Shown: positions 50,112 to 59,039 of the stretch, in pieces
Layout of the letters: every line of letters begins with the position of its first letter
Position numbering within the stretch: position 1 is the stretch's first letter
The notes under the pieces: generated by a model
Told to the model about the DNA's origin: nothing
The model's database searches: none
The model's input: only the letters and a program-made list of their open reading frames with translations
Position numbers and translations under genes: made by a program
Assembly (NCBI GenBank): GCA_014380365.1
Contig: JACMJZ010000024.1
Span: 62,001 to 126,000 of the forward strand
Direction of reading: 5' to 3'
DNA from: Pyrinomonadaceae bacterium
GTDB taxonomy: Bacteria > Acidobacteriota > Blastocatellia > Pyrinomonadales > Pyrinomonadaceae
Length of the DNA: 64,000 bases

Positions 50112-50783
50112 TTGGCGATTCATTTGAGCCGGACCTTTGTCCTCCGCAAACTTCATCAGCTTTCCGGCATCGTTCCGCTCGGCATTTTCGTGTTGGAACA
50201 CTTCTACACAAATTCCAAGGCGATCAACGGCGCCGGCGCTTTCAACGAAGCCGTCAAAGACCTGCAGGCGATTCCCTATATTCTCTTCGTTGAAATCGGC
50301 GGAATCTTTATACCGCTCATCTATCATGCCGTCTACGGTCTTGTGATCACGATGGAAGCGCGGCCGAATAATCTGAACTATCCCTACCCCAGAAACTGGT
50401 TCTATCTGATCCAGCGAACCACCGGCGTGATCCTGTTTTTCTTTATCGCGTTTCACCTGCTCCATTTCCGATTCGGGTTGATTCCCGGATTAAACCCCAC
50501 CTCCGTGGCCCATCGCCCAGACATAGCGTTCGAAATTGTGTCACGTGGGTTTAGCAGCGTGCCGATATTCCTGGTTTATATGGTTGGGATCACTGCAACC
50601 GTCTGGCATTTGGCAAATGGCGTCTGGTTATTCATGGTTGACTGGGGCATCACCATCGGCGAACGCGCACAGCGATTGACGGGCTACGCCTGCATTGGCT
50701 TTGGAATTTTTCTTTTGCTTGTCGGTATCAACGCAGCAGTCGCGTTCATTCGGCCAGGTGGACTGTTAGGAGGAATCCTCTAA
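50112..50783 (+). CDS. sdhC: Succinate dehydrogenase cytochrome b subunit
   Basis: 223-residue membrane subunit with five helices, of the type B succinate:quinone reductase (single cytochrome b with two heme sites). Conserved His in FVLRKLHQLSGIVPLG, VLEHFYTNS, YHAVYGL, FFIAFHLLHFRFG and VWHLANGVWLF are likely heme ligands. Start is TTG 50112 behind AAGGAG. sdhA starts 4 bp after its stop. Confidence 0.9.
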   Translation: MAIHLSRTFVLRKLHQLSGIVPLGIFVLEHFYTNSKAINGAGAFNEAVKDLQAIPYILFVEIGGIFIPLIYHAVYGLVITMEARPNNLNYPYPRNWFYLIQRTTGVILFFFIAFHLLHFRFGLIPGLNPTSVAHRPDIAFEIVSRGFSSVPIFLVYMVGITATVWHLANGVWLFMVDWGITIGERAQRLTGYACIGFGIFLLLVGINAAVAFIRPGGLLGGIL

Positions 50784-50787
50784 ACAG

Positions 50788-52587
50788 ATGGCATCCAATG
50801 GAATCAAGATAGCGATTGTGGGTGGCGGGCTCGCGGGCTTGGCGGCGGCCATGCGCATTGCCGAGAAGGGCCACGCCGTTGATCTCTTTTCCGTGGTCCC
50901 GGTGAAACGCTCGCATTCGGTTTGCGCACAGGGCGGTATCAACGGCGCCGTCAATACCAAGGGCGAAGGCGATTCCACCTGGGAGCATTTCGACGACACG
51001 GTTTACGGCGGCGACTTTCTGGCTAATCAACCACCCGCGAAAGCCATGTGCGAGATGGCCCCGTCGATCATCTACCTGTTCGATCGCATGGGCGTTCCCT
51101 TCTCTCGTACACCCGAAGGCTTGTTGGACTTTCGCCGGTTTGGTGGGACCAAACACCACCGCACTGCATTCGCCGGCGCCTCCACCGGGCAGCAGTTGCT
51201 CTACGCGCTTGACGAACAGGTACGACGATTCGAATCCGCCGGAAAGATTCGTAAGTTTGAGCATTGGGAGATGATGTCGCTCGTGCTCGACGACGCCCAG
51301 GTCTGCCGCGGCCTGATCGCGATGAACTTGCAGACGCTCGAGTTGAAAGCGTTTCCGGCCGACGCCGTGATCATGGCCACTGGTGGGCCGGGGTTGGTCT
51401 TCGGGAAGTCAACCAATTCAATGGTCTGCACCGGCAGCGCGGTCGCCGCCTGTTATCAACAGGGCGCGAAGTATGCTAACGGCGAGTTTATTCAGGTGCA
51501 TCCCACGTCGATTCCCGGTGAAGACAAGCTGCGTCTGATGTCCGAATCCGCTCGCGGCGAGGGGGGGCGCGTCTGGGTGCCGCGAAATCCCAGCGACCCC
51601 CGATCGCCATCGTCGATTCCAGAAACTGAAAGATGGTATTTCCTCGAAGAGAAGTATCCTGCTTACGGCAACCTTGTGCCACGCGACATCGCGACGCGCG
51701 AGATTTTTCAGGTTTGTATCGAGGGTAAGGGCGTAGGTGGCGAGAACCAGGTTTTCCTGGATGTCACCCACATTCCAGCCGAGACTTTAGATCGCAAGCT
51801 TGGTGCAATTCTCGAGATCTACGAGATGTTCGTTGGCGATGATCCCCATCATGTGCCGATGCGCATCTTCCCCGGCGTGCACTACTCGATGGGCGGACTT
51901 TGGGTCGACTACGATCAGCGCACGAACATTCCCGGGTTGCTCGCCGCCGGCGAATGCGATTATTCAATTCATGGGGCGAATCGTCTGGGTGCAAACTCGC
52001 TCGTTAGTTGCGTCTATGGCGGGTTCATCGCGGCGCCGGCGGCGCTCGAGTATGCGGCTAATGTAGACCGAAACGGCGATGAGGGCTCGCGCATTTATGA
52101 TCAGGAACTAAAGAAGCAACAGGAAATCAACGATGCGCTGATTAAGCAGAGCGGTAAGGAGAACCAGTACACGCTCCACCAGGAGATGGGCAAGTGGATG
52201 ACGGACAATGTCACCGTCGTGCGTTACAACCACAAGCTGAAAGAGACAGACAACAAATTGCTTGAGCTGCAGGATCGTTACAAGCGCATCTCGATCAACG
52301 ACTCGAATCTCTGGGCGACGATGGCCCTACCGCACGCGCGTCACCTGGACAACATGCTCGAGCTGGCCCGCGTCGTAACCCTCGGCGCCTTGAATCGTAA
52401 CGAGTCGCGCGGGGCGCACTACAAACCTGACTTCCCGGATCGCGACGATGAGAATTTCCTGAAGACAACCATCGCGGAGTATTCAGGCGAAGGACCGACC
52501 ATTTCATACGAGCCGGTCGATGTTTCCCTGATACCGCCGCGGAAGCGCGATTACAGCAAGGCCAAAAAGGAAACCGCAAAAGCGTGA
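50788..52587 (+). CDS. sdhA: Succinate dehydrogenase flavoprotein subunit
   Basis: 599-residue FAD subunit on the inner face of the membrane; oxidises succinate to fumarate. Rossmann motif IVGGGLAGLAAAMRIAEKG, the covalent FAD His in KRSHSVCAQGGINGA, HRTAFAGASTGQQ and the HPTSIPGEDKL region, plus the GGLWVDYDQRTNIPGLLAAGECDYSIHGANRLG loop. Type B form. Active-site Arg in the C-terminal HARHLDNMLELA part. Confidence 0.95.
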   Translation: MASNGIKIAIVGGGLAGLAAAMRIAEKGHAVDLFSVVPVKRSHSVCAQGGINGAVNTKGEGDSTWEHFDDTVYGGDFLANQPPAKAMCEMAPSIIYLFDRMGVPFSRTPEGLLDFRRFGGTKHHRTAFAGASTGQQLLYALDEQVRRFESAGKIRKFEHWEMMSLVLDDAQVCRGLIAMNLQTLELKAFPADAVIMATGGPGLVFGKSTNSMVCTGSAVAACYQQGAKYANGEFIQVHPTSIPGEDKLRLMSESARGEGGRVWVPRNPSDPRSPSSIPETERWYFLEEKYPAYGNLVPRDIATREIFQVCIEGKGVGGENQVFLDVTHIPAETLDRKLGAILEIYEMFVGDDPHHVPMRIFPGVHYSMGGLWVDYDQRTNIPGLLAAGECDYSIHGANRLGANSLVSCVYGGFIAAPAALEYAANVDRNGDEGSRIYDQELKKQQEINDALIKQSGKENQYTLHQEMGKWMTDNVTVVRYNHKLKETDNKLLELQDRYKRISINDSNLWATMALPHARHLDNMLELARVVTLGALNRNESRGAHYKPDFPDRDDENFLKTTIAEYSGEGPTISYEPVDVSLIPPRKRDYSKAKKETAKA

Positions 52588-52596
52588 GGTGCGAAT

Positions 52597-52666
52597 GTTT
52601 AGAGGCGGGCATTGCCCGCCGTCTCAACTCGCAATTTTGAACCGCGGGCAGTGCCCGCCTCTAAAC
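52597..52666. repeat. REP-like palindrome between sdhA and sdhB
   Basis: Arms 52597-52619 and 52644-52666 match at 22 of 23 positions; the core is GGCGGGCATTGCCCGCC. It lies in an otherwise tight operon. Confidence 0.85.
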
Positions 52667-52700
52667 GAACGAGCTATATTGGAACGAACGAGCAGTTATC

Positions 52701-53483
52701 ATGTCCACACAAGCACATGCATCGAAGGCTAAACGCGTTCCGTCAAAGTCTGTCGAGATCCACATCAAGCGCCGCGCTAATCCCGACTCGCCGTCCTATT
52801 GGGAGCAGTTTGAGATTCCTTACCGCCCAAATCTCAACGTCATTTCCTGCCTGATGGAGATTCAGGCGAATCCGGTAACTAAGGAAGGCAAGCCGACCAC
52901 GCCACCCGTCTGGCAGATGAATTGTCTGGAACAGGTGTGCGGTATCTGCACGATGGTCATCAACGGGCGCGCGCGCCAATCATGCTCCGCGCTGATCGAT
53001 AATCTTGATCAGCCAATCAAGCTCGAGCCGATGCAGAAGTTTTCCAACATACGCGACCTTGTCGTTGATCGTTCGCGGATGTTCGATCACCTCAAACAGG
53101 TCAACGCCTGGATCGAACTCGATGGAACTCACGATCTCGGCCCCGGGCCGCGCATGGATCAGGACGACGTGCAGGAGCGTTATGCCTACTCGCGTTGCAT
53201 GACGTGCGGCTGTTGCCTCGAAGCTTGTCCGCAGTATGACGAAGACAACTACATCGGGCCGCAGGCGATTGCCCAGGTGCGTCTATTCAATATGCATCCG
53301 ACCGGCGCGATGAGCCGCGACGCGCGCCTCGAAGGAATCATGCAGGAAGACGGCATCACAAACTGCGGCAATGCTCAAAACTGCATCAAGGCTTGCCCGA
53401 TGGGCATCCCACTCACCCGCGCCATTTATGAAGAGAACCGTGAGACGGTTGTCCACGGACTTTTCGGCTGGCTCAAAAAGTAA
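52701..53483 (+). CDS. sdhB: Succinate dehydrogenase iron-sulfur subunit
   Basis: 260-residue subunit. Cluster ligands: CLEQVCGICTMVINGRARQSC (2Fe-2S), CMTCGCCLEACP and CGNAQNCIKACP (4Fe-4S and 3Fe-4S). Electrons pass from SdhA to the quinone in SdhC. Same strand as sdhCA, separated by the palindrome at 52597-52666. No terminator is obvious after it. Confidence 0.94.
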   Translation: MSTQAHASKAKRVPSKSVEIHIKRRANPDSPSYWEQFEIPYRPNLNVISCLMEIQANPVTKEGKPTTPPVWQMNCLEQVCGICTMVINGRARQSCSALIDNLDQPIKLEPMQKFSNIRDLVVDRSRMFDHLKQVNAWIELDGTHDLGPGPRMDQDDVQERYAYSRCMTCGCCLEACPQYDEDNYIGPQAIAQVRLFNMHPTGAMSRDARLEGIMQEDGITNCGNAQNCIKACPMGIPLTRAIYEENRETVVHGLFGWLKK

Positions 53484-53613
53484 CGAAATCCAGAGTTCGA
53501 GTTTCGATTGCCTTTTTCGGGGTTACAACACCAAGGGTTTCGACTGCAAGCCCAAACCATTAACACTCAGTCCGCTGCTTTTAGACTTGGCATCCGCCCC
53601 TCATCGAAAATCC

Positions 53614-53640
53614 TTGACAGGTCGGTCTGCTAGGTATAGA
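53614..53640 (+). promoter_or_regulatory. Candidate promoter for the SBBP protein gene
   Basis: TTGACA (53614-53619), 15-bp spacer, TATAGA (53635-53640). A small hairpin ACGCTC/GAGCGT follows at 53665-53681 in the leader. Confidence 0.5.
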
Positions 53641-53763
53641 AGTGCCGCGAATTAACAAGCATAGACGCTCTCGGTGAGCGTTAACCGTTCCAACCAAGCA
53701 ATCGCGCCCGATCTCGCACTCCCATTTCGGCCACCTCAAATCAACGCCTTGAAAGGTCAAAAC

Positions 53764-56742
53764 ATGTCCCCAAAAAACCATCGCCGAATCTCCGTTCGCC
53801 ATCGTTTTCTTTATTCTTGCTCAGTGCTAGTGCTGATGCTGTTAGTCGTCATCGGTTTAACTCTACCGGTGCGGAAGGCCGCGGTTTCCGCCGAGCAAGA
53901 CGCCGTGATCGCAAGAAAAGCTCGGTTGCAAGAAAGCTACGGCAAGCTGCCCCTCAGCTTTGAGGCTAATCAGGGCCAGACTGACGGCTCAGTCAAGTTT
54001 CTGTCTCGCGGTAGCGGCTACAGCCTTTTCCTGACCTCAACCGAAGCAGTACTTCGGCTGCGCACTGTAGATGACGAAGCGCGGAATGAAGGCAAAGACA
54101 CTCTTGCTGCCTTCTCGACTAAATCCAGAGACTCCAAGTCGCAGGCGCTCCGGATGAAGTTTGCCGGCGCCAACCCCGCGCCTCAAGTGGTTGGAGCGGA
54201 AGAGCTGCCGGGCAAGGTCAACTACCTCATCGGCAACGACAGCTCCAAATGGAGGCACAACGTTCCAACGTATTCCAAGGTTGCGTATTCCGGCGTGTAT
54301 CCGGGTGTGGACCTTGTTTACTACGGCAACCAGGGCGAGCTCGAATACGATTTTATCGTCAGTCCCGGGGCCGATCACCGAGTCATCGCGGTTGATATCC
54401 AGGGTGCGGACAGCGCGTCCATCGACGCCCAGGGCGACCTCGTGCTGCAAATAGGCGAGCATGAGGTGCGCCAGCGGAGACCTATCGTCTATCAGGAGGT
54501 GCGTGGCGTCAAAAAAGAGATCACATCCAGCTACACGCTAACGAACCAGCATCTTGTCGGCTTCGAGATTTCGAGCTACGACAAAACGCAGCCGCTGGTG
54601 ATCGATCCGGTGTTGGAATACTCAACCTACCTGGGCGGGAGTGACTTCGACCTCGGCCAGGGCATCGCCGTGGACGCTGCCGGGAACGCATATGTGACCG
54701 GCCTTACTTTCTCCAGCGATTTCCCCACCACTCCCGGCGCGTACGACACCACCTGGAACACCCATAGCAATGACGTGTTCGTGACGAAGCTGAATGCCGC
54801 AGGTACAAACGTAGTGTACTCGACGTTCCTGGGCGGGAGTGGCGACGAAACCGGAGAAGCAATCCGGGTGGACGCAACTGGGAACGCGTTCGTAACCGGC
54901 TCAACCCCCTCGAGCGATTTTCCCACCACTCCTGGCGCGTACGACACTATTTGGAATAGCAGTCACGACGCCTTCGTGACGAAACTTGATGCATCGGGCG
55001 CCAACCTGTTGTACTCGACCTACCTGGGCGGAAGTGATCATGACTTCCCGCTGGGCATTGCGATAGACGTGGCCGGAAACGCATTTGTGGGCGGTTACAC
55101 CGATTCCGCCAATTTTCCCACCTCGGCCGGCGCGTTCGACACGAGTTGGAACGGCAGAGAAGCGTTCGTGACGAAGCTTGATGCCGCGGGTGCTAACCTG
55201 GCCTACTCGACTTACCTGGGCGGAACCAATGAGGACATGGGTACCGGCATTGCGATAGACGGAGCCGGCAGCGCGTATGTAACCGGCTTTACTTTCTCCA
55301 GCGATTTTCCCACCACCGCCGGCGCTTACGACACGACTCGGGAGGCCTTTCACGATGCGTTCGTGACGAAGCTGGATGCCGCGGGTGCCAGCCTGTCTTA
55401 CTCGACGTATCTGGGTGGGAATAATACCGACGCTTCCCAGGACATTGCCGTAGACGCGAGCGGGAGCGCGTATGTTACCGGCTACACGGACTCCACCAAT
55501 TTTCCCACCACCCTCGGCGCATATGACACGAGCTGGAACGGCGGCGACTTGGATGTGTTCGTTACAAAGCTGAATGTCGCAGGTTCCAGCCTGGCTTACT
55601 CGACTTATCTGGGTGGAAACAGTGCCGACTTCACTCAAGGCATTGCTGTGGATATAACCGGAAGCGCGTACGTGGCGGGCCATACCTTCTCCAGTGATTT
55701 TCCCACCACGGCCGGTGCTTACGACACGAGTTGGAACAACAGCGGCGACGCGATCGTGACAAAGTTTTCCCCGACGGGCAGTTCCCTCTCACAATCGACC
55801 TTTCTGGGCGGAACTGGCGACGACGTCGGCGTTGGCATCGCGGTGAACGCGAGTGGGGACGCGTATGTGGTCGGCTATACATTCTCCAACGATTTTCCGA
55901 CCACCCTTGGCGCTTACGATACAACGCTTAGCGCGCGCGCGGATGCGTTTGTAACCAAACTTACCACCGCGTGCTTGCTCGACAGCGATTGTGACGGGGT
56001 ACCCAACGGTTCGGATAATTGTCCTGGCGTAGCAAACCCCGATCAAGCCGACGCCGACAGCGATGGCCAGGGCGACGCCTGCGATGCGTGTCCGGCAGAT
56101 CTTGCCAACGACGCAGATGGCGACCGTGTCTGCGGCAACGTGGACAACTGCCCTGGCGTAGCGAACCCCAACCAAATGGACACGGACGGGGATGGCATTG
56201 GCGACGCCTGTGATAATGCGTGTCCGGGAGGTCCTGGCAATGACGCGGATGGCGACGGAGTTGGCAACACCTGCGACAACTGTCCGTTCGTCGCTAATCC
56301 CGATCAGCTCGACACCGACGGCGATGGCGTGGGCGACGTTTGCACGCCTTATCAGAGTCCGGAAGGTGGCCAGTTCGTGATTGGCGACTTGGCCAACATG
56401 GCTGGTGGTGTCACGGTAAACTTCTGGGGTTCACAGTGGCAGAAGAACAACCCGATGAGCGGGGGCGCGGGTCCGAACGCCTTCAAGGGCTTCGAGAACG
56501 GGAACACGCTGCCGGCCTGCGGTAGCACGTGGACCAGCCAACCCGGTAACAGCTCGAATCCGCCGGCGACGATACCGCCATACATGTCGGTGATCATATC
56601 CAGTTCTGTGCAGAAGAACGGGTCGGTCATCACGGGGAACGTGAAGCGGATCGTCATCGTCAAGACCGATCCTGGCTACGGACCATCGCCCGGACAATGG
56701 GGCACTGGCCAAGTGGTGGCGGTCCTCTGCACCGCCCCCTAA
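53764..56742 (+). CDS. Secreted SBBP beta-propeller protein with thrombospondin-3 repeats
   Basis: 992-residue exported protein. A basic N terminus and one hydrophobic segment (about 15-38) act as signal or anchor. Residues about 60-280 form the DUF7948-type domain (LSFEANQGQTDGSVKFLSRG). Roughly seven SBBP repeats follow (units such as YLGGSDFDLGQGIAVDAAGNAYVTGLTFSSDFPTTPGAYDT), which together should make a beta propeller. Then four TSP3-like calcium repeats (DTDGDGIGDACDN type) occur at about 735-860. The last 130 residues are a Cys-containing beta domain. Likely an extracellular adhesin or matrix protein. ATG 53764 begins after an AAAGG site. Many such proteins occur in acidobacteria. Confidence 0.88.
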   Translation: MSPKNHRRISVRHRFLYSCSVLVLMLLVVIGLTLPVRKAAVSAEQDAVIARKARLQESYGKLPLSFEANQGQTDGSVKFLSRGSGYSLFLTSTEAVLRLRTVDDEARNEGKDTLAAFSTKSRDSKSQALRMKFAGANPAPQVVGAEELPGKVNYLIGNDSSKWRHNVPTYSKVAYSGVYPGVDLVYYGNQGELEYDFIVSPGADHRVIAVDIQGADSASIDAQGDLVLQIGEHEVRQRRPIVYQEVRGVKKEITSSYTLTNQHLVGFEISSYDKTQPLVIDPVLEYSTYLGGSDFDLGQGIAVDAAGNAYVTGLTFSSDFPTTPGAYDTTWNTHSNDVFVTKLNAAGTNVVYSTFLGGSGDETGEAIRVDATGNAFVTGSTPSSDFPTTPGAYDTIWNSSHDAFVTKLDASGANLLYSTYLGGSDHDFPLGIAIDVAGNAFVGGYTDSANFPTSAGAFDTSWNGREAFVTKLDAAGANLAYSTYLGGTNEDMGTGIAIDGAGSAYVTGFTFSSDFPTTAGAYDTTREAFHDAFVTKLDAAGASLSYSTYLGGNNTDASQDIAVDASGSAYVTGYTDSTNFPTTLGAYDTSWNGGDLDVFVTKLNVAGSSLAYSTYLGGNSADFTQGIAVDITGSAYVAGHTFSSDFPTTAGAYDTSWNNSGDAIVTKFSPTGSSLSQSTFLGGTGDDVGVGIAVNASGDAYVVGYTFSNDFPTTLGAYDTTLSARADAFVTKLTTACLLDSDCDGVPNGSDNCPGVANPDQADADSDGQGDACDACPADLANDADGDRVCGNVDNCPGVANPNQMDTDGDGIGDACDNACPGGPGNDADGDGVGNTCDNCPFVANPDQLDTDGDGVGDVCTPYQSPEGGQFVIGDLANMAGGVTVNFWGSQWQKNNPMSGGAGPNAFKGFENGNTLPACGSTWTSQPGNSSNPPATIPPYMSVIISSSVQKNGSVITGNVKRIVIVKTDPGYGPSPGQWGTGQVVAVLCTAP

Positions 56743-56796
56743 CCGCTAAATAGCAAGTCAGCCACGAGAGTTCTTACTGAGTGTGACTGACGATTC

Positions 56797-56832
56797 AAAA
56801 GGCCCGCCCCTGAAATCCGGAGCGGGCCTTTT
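56797..56832. terminator. Bidirectional terminator between convergent genes
   Basis: AAAAGGCCCGC (56797-56807) and GCGGGCCTTTT (56822-56832) form an 11-bp stem with A/T tails on both sides. It serves the SBBP gene and the convergent gene ending at 56889. Confidence 0.85.
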
Positions 56833-56888
56833 CCGCCTGGCGAGACGATCGTCCACGGCCGGCTGGCTGAAGAAGTAAAGTTCCTCGG

Positions 56889-58367
56889 CTAGTCGACTTC
56901 TATCCCGAGGCGATTCGCGCATTTGAAGAGAGAGAGCCCCAGCAAGCACGCCACTACCAGGTTGAAATAGAAAGTCAGCGAGCCATCGATGAAAGTCGCC
57001 GGCAGGTTGCCGAAAAATGGTAACGCGAATGGTGCGGTGATCACAGCGACGATTATGGCCACGATGAAGCTCACCACCTGGATAACTAACACCATGCCAA
57101 AAGCTTTGAAGTAAGTCCCACCCATACGTCGAATCGTATCCAGTCCCACCAGCGGATTAATCACGGAGCCGAAACTTTGGGTGTAGCCGGCAACGGTGAG
57201 CGCCATTGGGTAATAAAAAATTCCCCAGGCGAGAGCGAGAAGCATCAGCAGCACGATTAACGCGCCCGCCTTAAGATAGCTCGCTAACAAACGCAGGTCG
57301 GCCGCCGGGTCACTCAGTTCGTTCTTGGATTTCTCGGCTTGCTCGCTAATCTGGGCGCCGGGGCGCAGTTTATCCAGCCTCTTGCTGGCCTCTTCAAGCT
57401 GCTTCGGATTAGCTTCGGGATTCGCCAGGACCGAGATCGCTTCCAGATCCTGCTGTTGCTCGGCCTCTGGTGAAACCGTGCTCGACGCCAGGAGTCCTCC
57501 ACTCAACACGCCGAATAGAAGCGCGACGAACAACACGATCATTGGTCCCCAGGTGACAATTGTGATGCCGATGCCCAGACCGATCGGTACTGCCAGATCA
57601 TCCCACACAGAGAAGGAGCTGAAGTCGGGCAGGAAGCTTCGATTCAGCCGGCCCCAGGCCACCTGGCTAATCACATGGGAAATGCAACCAAACATAATAA
57701 CGGAAGCAAGGATTCGTCCGCGGAAGCCTACGAGGAGCAGGAAACCGTAAAGGGCCGCGCCAAACAACAGCGCCACTTTGTGTTGCAGTGGATAGCGCAG
57801 CGCGCGCTTGAAATCGTCGATGCCAAAACCGGAACCTTGAAACTCCCGACTCATCGCCTTCCTCTGCACCTCTGCGAACGGCTTACAAAGATCACCACAC
57901 AAAGGACAAAGCGGAACATTACTGCTGCCCACGAACCTGGGGCACTCCCGACAAAAGGTGGTGGCGCAAATTCTACAGATATACTTCGGTGGTATCTCCG
58001 GGTGGTTGTGGCAAGCGGCCCGCCCGCTAACGCTGGCGATTCTGACAGATCCGGGGGCCGTCCCGGTCTCGAAGGAGTTTCCCTTTTCAACTGCCGGACA
58101 CAAGTCGGGAGCCTCACTCGCCGGCGGTGCGGAAAACGTAACGTCTGGAGCAGTGCTTACGGCCGGCGGATCAACTACGACTTCGCCGTTGAAGGCCCCA
58201 CGAAGCATGGGCGCTCGCCCGGCTTCGATCCAGTTAAGGTTGCCTTTGCTCACCTTATCGGTGGGCAGGACACAGCCTTCGGCAATCCATTGCTTAAGCG
58301 TTTCGAGATCGGCTTCGAAAACACCTTCAATCGTGCTGACACGCCAGGGGGTAGGTTGGCTGCTCAT
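56889..58367 (-). CDS. Polytopic membrane protein with GYF-like and zinc-binding N terminus
   Basis: 492 residues. Residues 1-55 (WRVSTIEGVFEADLETLKQWIAEG) resemble GYF/DUF4339 domains. A Pro-rich linker is followed by a B-box-type zinc region (ACHNHPEIPPKYICRICATTFCRECPRFVG...CPLCGDLC, about 118-160). Six or so membrane helices follow with a YIP1/DUF-like core. A central charged loop (EQQQDLEAISVLANPEANPK) lies between helices. The combination occurs in acidobacteria and delta-proteobacteria with unknown function. Confidence 0.75.
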   Translation of the reverse strand: MSSQPTPWRVSTIEGVFEADLETLKQWIAEGCVLPTDKVSKGNLNWIEAGRAPMLRGAFNGEVVVDPPAVSTAPDVTFSAPPASEAPDLCPAVEKGNSFETGTAPGSVRIASVSGRAACHNHPEIPPKYICRICATTFCRECPRFVGSSNVPLCPLCGDLCKPFAEVQRKAMSREFQGSGFGIDDFKRALRYPLQHKVALLFGAALYGFLLLVGFRGRILASVIMFGCISHVISQVAWGRLNRSFLPDFSSFSVWDDLAVPIGLGIGITIVTWGPMIVLFVALLFGVLSGGLLASSTVSPEAEQQQDLEAISVLANPEANPKQLEEASKRLDKLRPGAQISEQAEKSKNELSDPAADLRLLASYLKAGALIVLLMLLALAWGIFYYPMALTVAGYTQSFGSVINPLVGLDTIRRMGGTYFKAFGMVLVIQVVSFIVAIIVAVITAPFALPFFGNLPATFIDGSLTFYFNLVVACLLGLSLFKCANRLGIEVD

Positions 58368-58676
58368 AAAGATCTCCTGTTAATTGACTTTGGGTGTAGT
58401 CAACGGAAATTCTTTGTATCGGCTATCGGTGAGACAAAGCGTTGATTTGAGTTTTGGGGTTACTGCAAACCAGGACTCGGAATGCAGAAAGCGTTCAGGC
58501 GGAATTTACAACTGGGTGCGGGTTAAGAGGATGGGCGCGAATGACCCTGAAACATACTAATTTAGCGGGCTAAACCGAGTCAACACTTTAATCAGCAGGG
58601 TCAACAAAACGACGGTTTCGCTCGCGAATTTTGGGGGGCAATTAATCGCTCATTACCATTCCTTCGGGCTTCTAGC
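58368..58676. other. 309-bp gap, promoter only
   Basis: Apart from the minus-strand promoter at 58554-58583 I see no gene, hairpin or repeat. Confidence 0.5.
58554..58583 (-). promoter_or_regulatory. Candidate promoter of the zinc-ribbon membrane protein gene
   Basis: TTGACT (58583-58578), 18-bp spacer, TAGTAT (58559-58554), the same arrangement as at 41047-41076. It leaves a leader of about 180 nt before the start codon at 58367. Confidence 0.45.
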
Positions 58677-59009
58677 TCAGTCGATCACCGGGTGAGCCTC
58701 CTCGACGAAGTGGTCGTACTCACGCACCGTACCCACGACATAATCGCCGGGCGGTATCTCCAAGGCGCGGTGTTCCTCATGCACCACTCGCGTGCCGGAG
58801 GGGACCCGCATGTAAAGCGCACCCTCGTGTATGAAGAGCAGCGCGTCTTCGGCCTGGGCCAGGTGTTTATGCCCGGTCGCCTCCCCTTCCGCGAGCACGC
58901 GTCCGTCCAACGGTTTCGCGCTATCCGGGATTCCGGCGACGGGCTTGATGGTCACGTCGCCCTGTTGATACCAGTTGCCCGCCCGGTCATCGTTCGTATC
59001 GTCACTCAT
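58677..59009 (-). CDS. Small conserved-looking protein, third gene of the uncharacterised module
   Basis: 110 residues from ATG 59009 (GGAGG upstream). Compact, beta-rich, with GEATGHKH (residues 43-49 area; His47 and His49) and VVHEEHRALEIPPGDYVVG (His77, Glu78, Glu79, His80). These could form a metal site on a cupin-like fold; that is inference. QQGDVTIKPVAGIPD opens the domain. I associate this protein type with neighbours of DUF6745 proteins. A TTG at 59024 is an alternative start. Confidence 0.65.
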   Translation of the reverse strand: MSDDTNDDRAGNWYQQGDVTIKPVAGIPDSAKPLDGRVLAEGEATGHKHLAQAEDALLFIHEGALYMRVPSGTRVVHEEHRALEIPPGDYVVGTVREYDHFVEEAHPVID

Positions 59010-59039
59010 AATGCCAGCCTCCAATTTGTGCTCACCATA

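Noticed and set aside
58670-58700. Short tRNA D-arm-like string AGCTCAGT
   Set aside because: It lies at the stop of a coding gene and no acceptor stem or T-arm can be paired.
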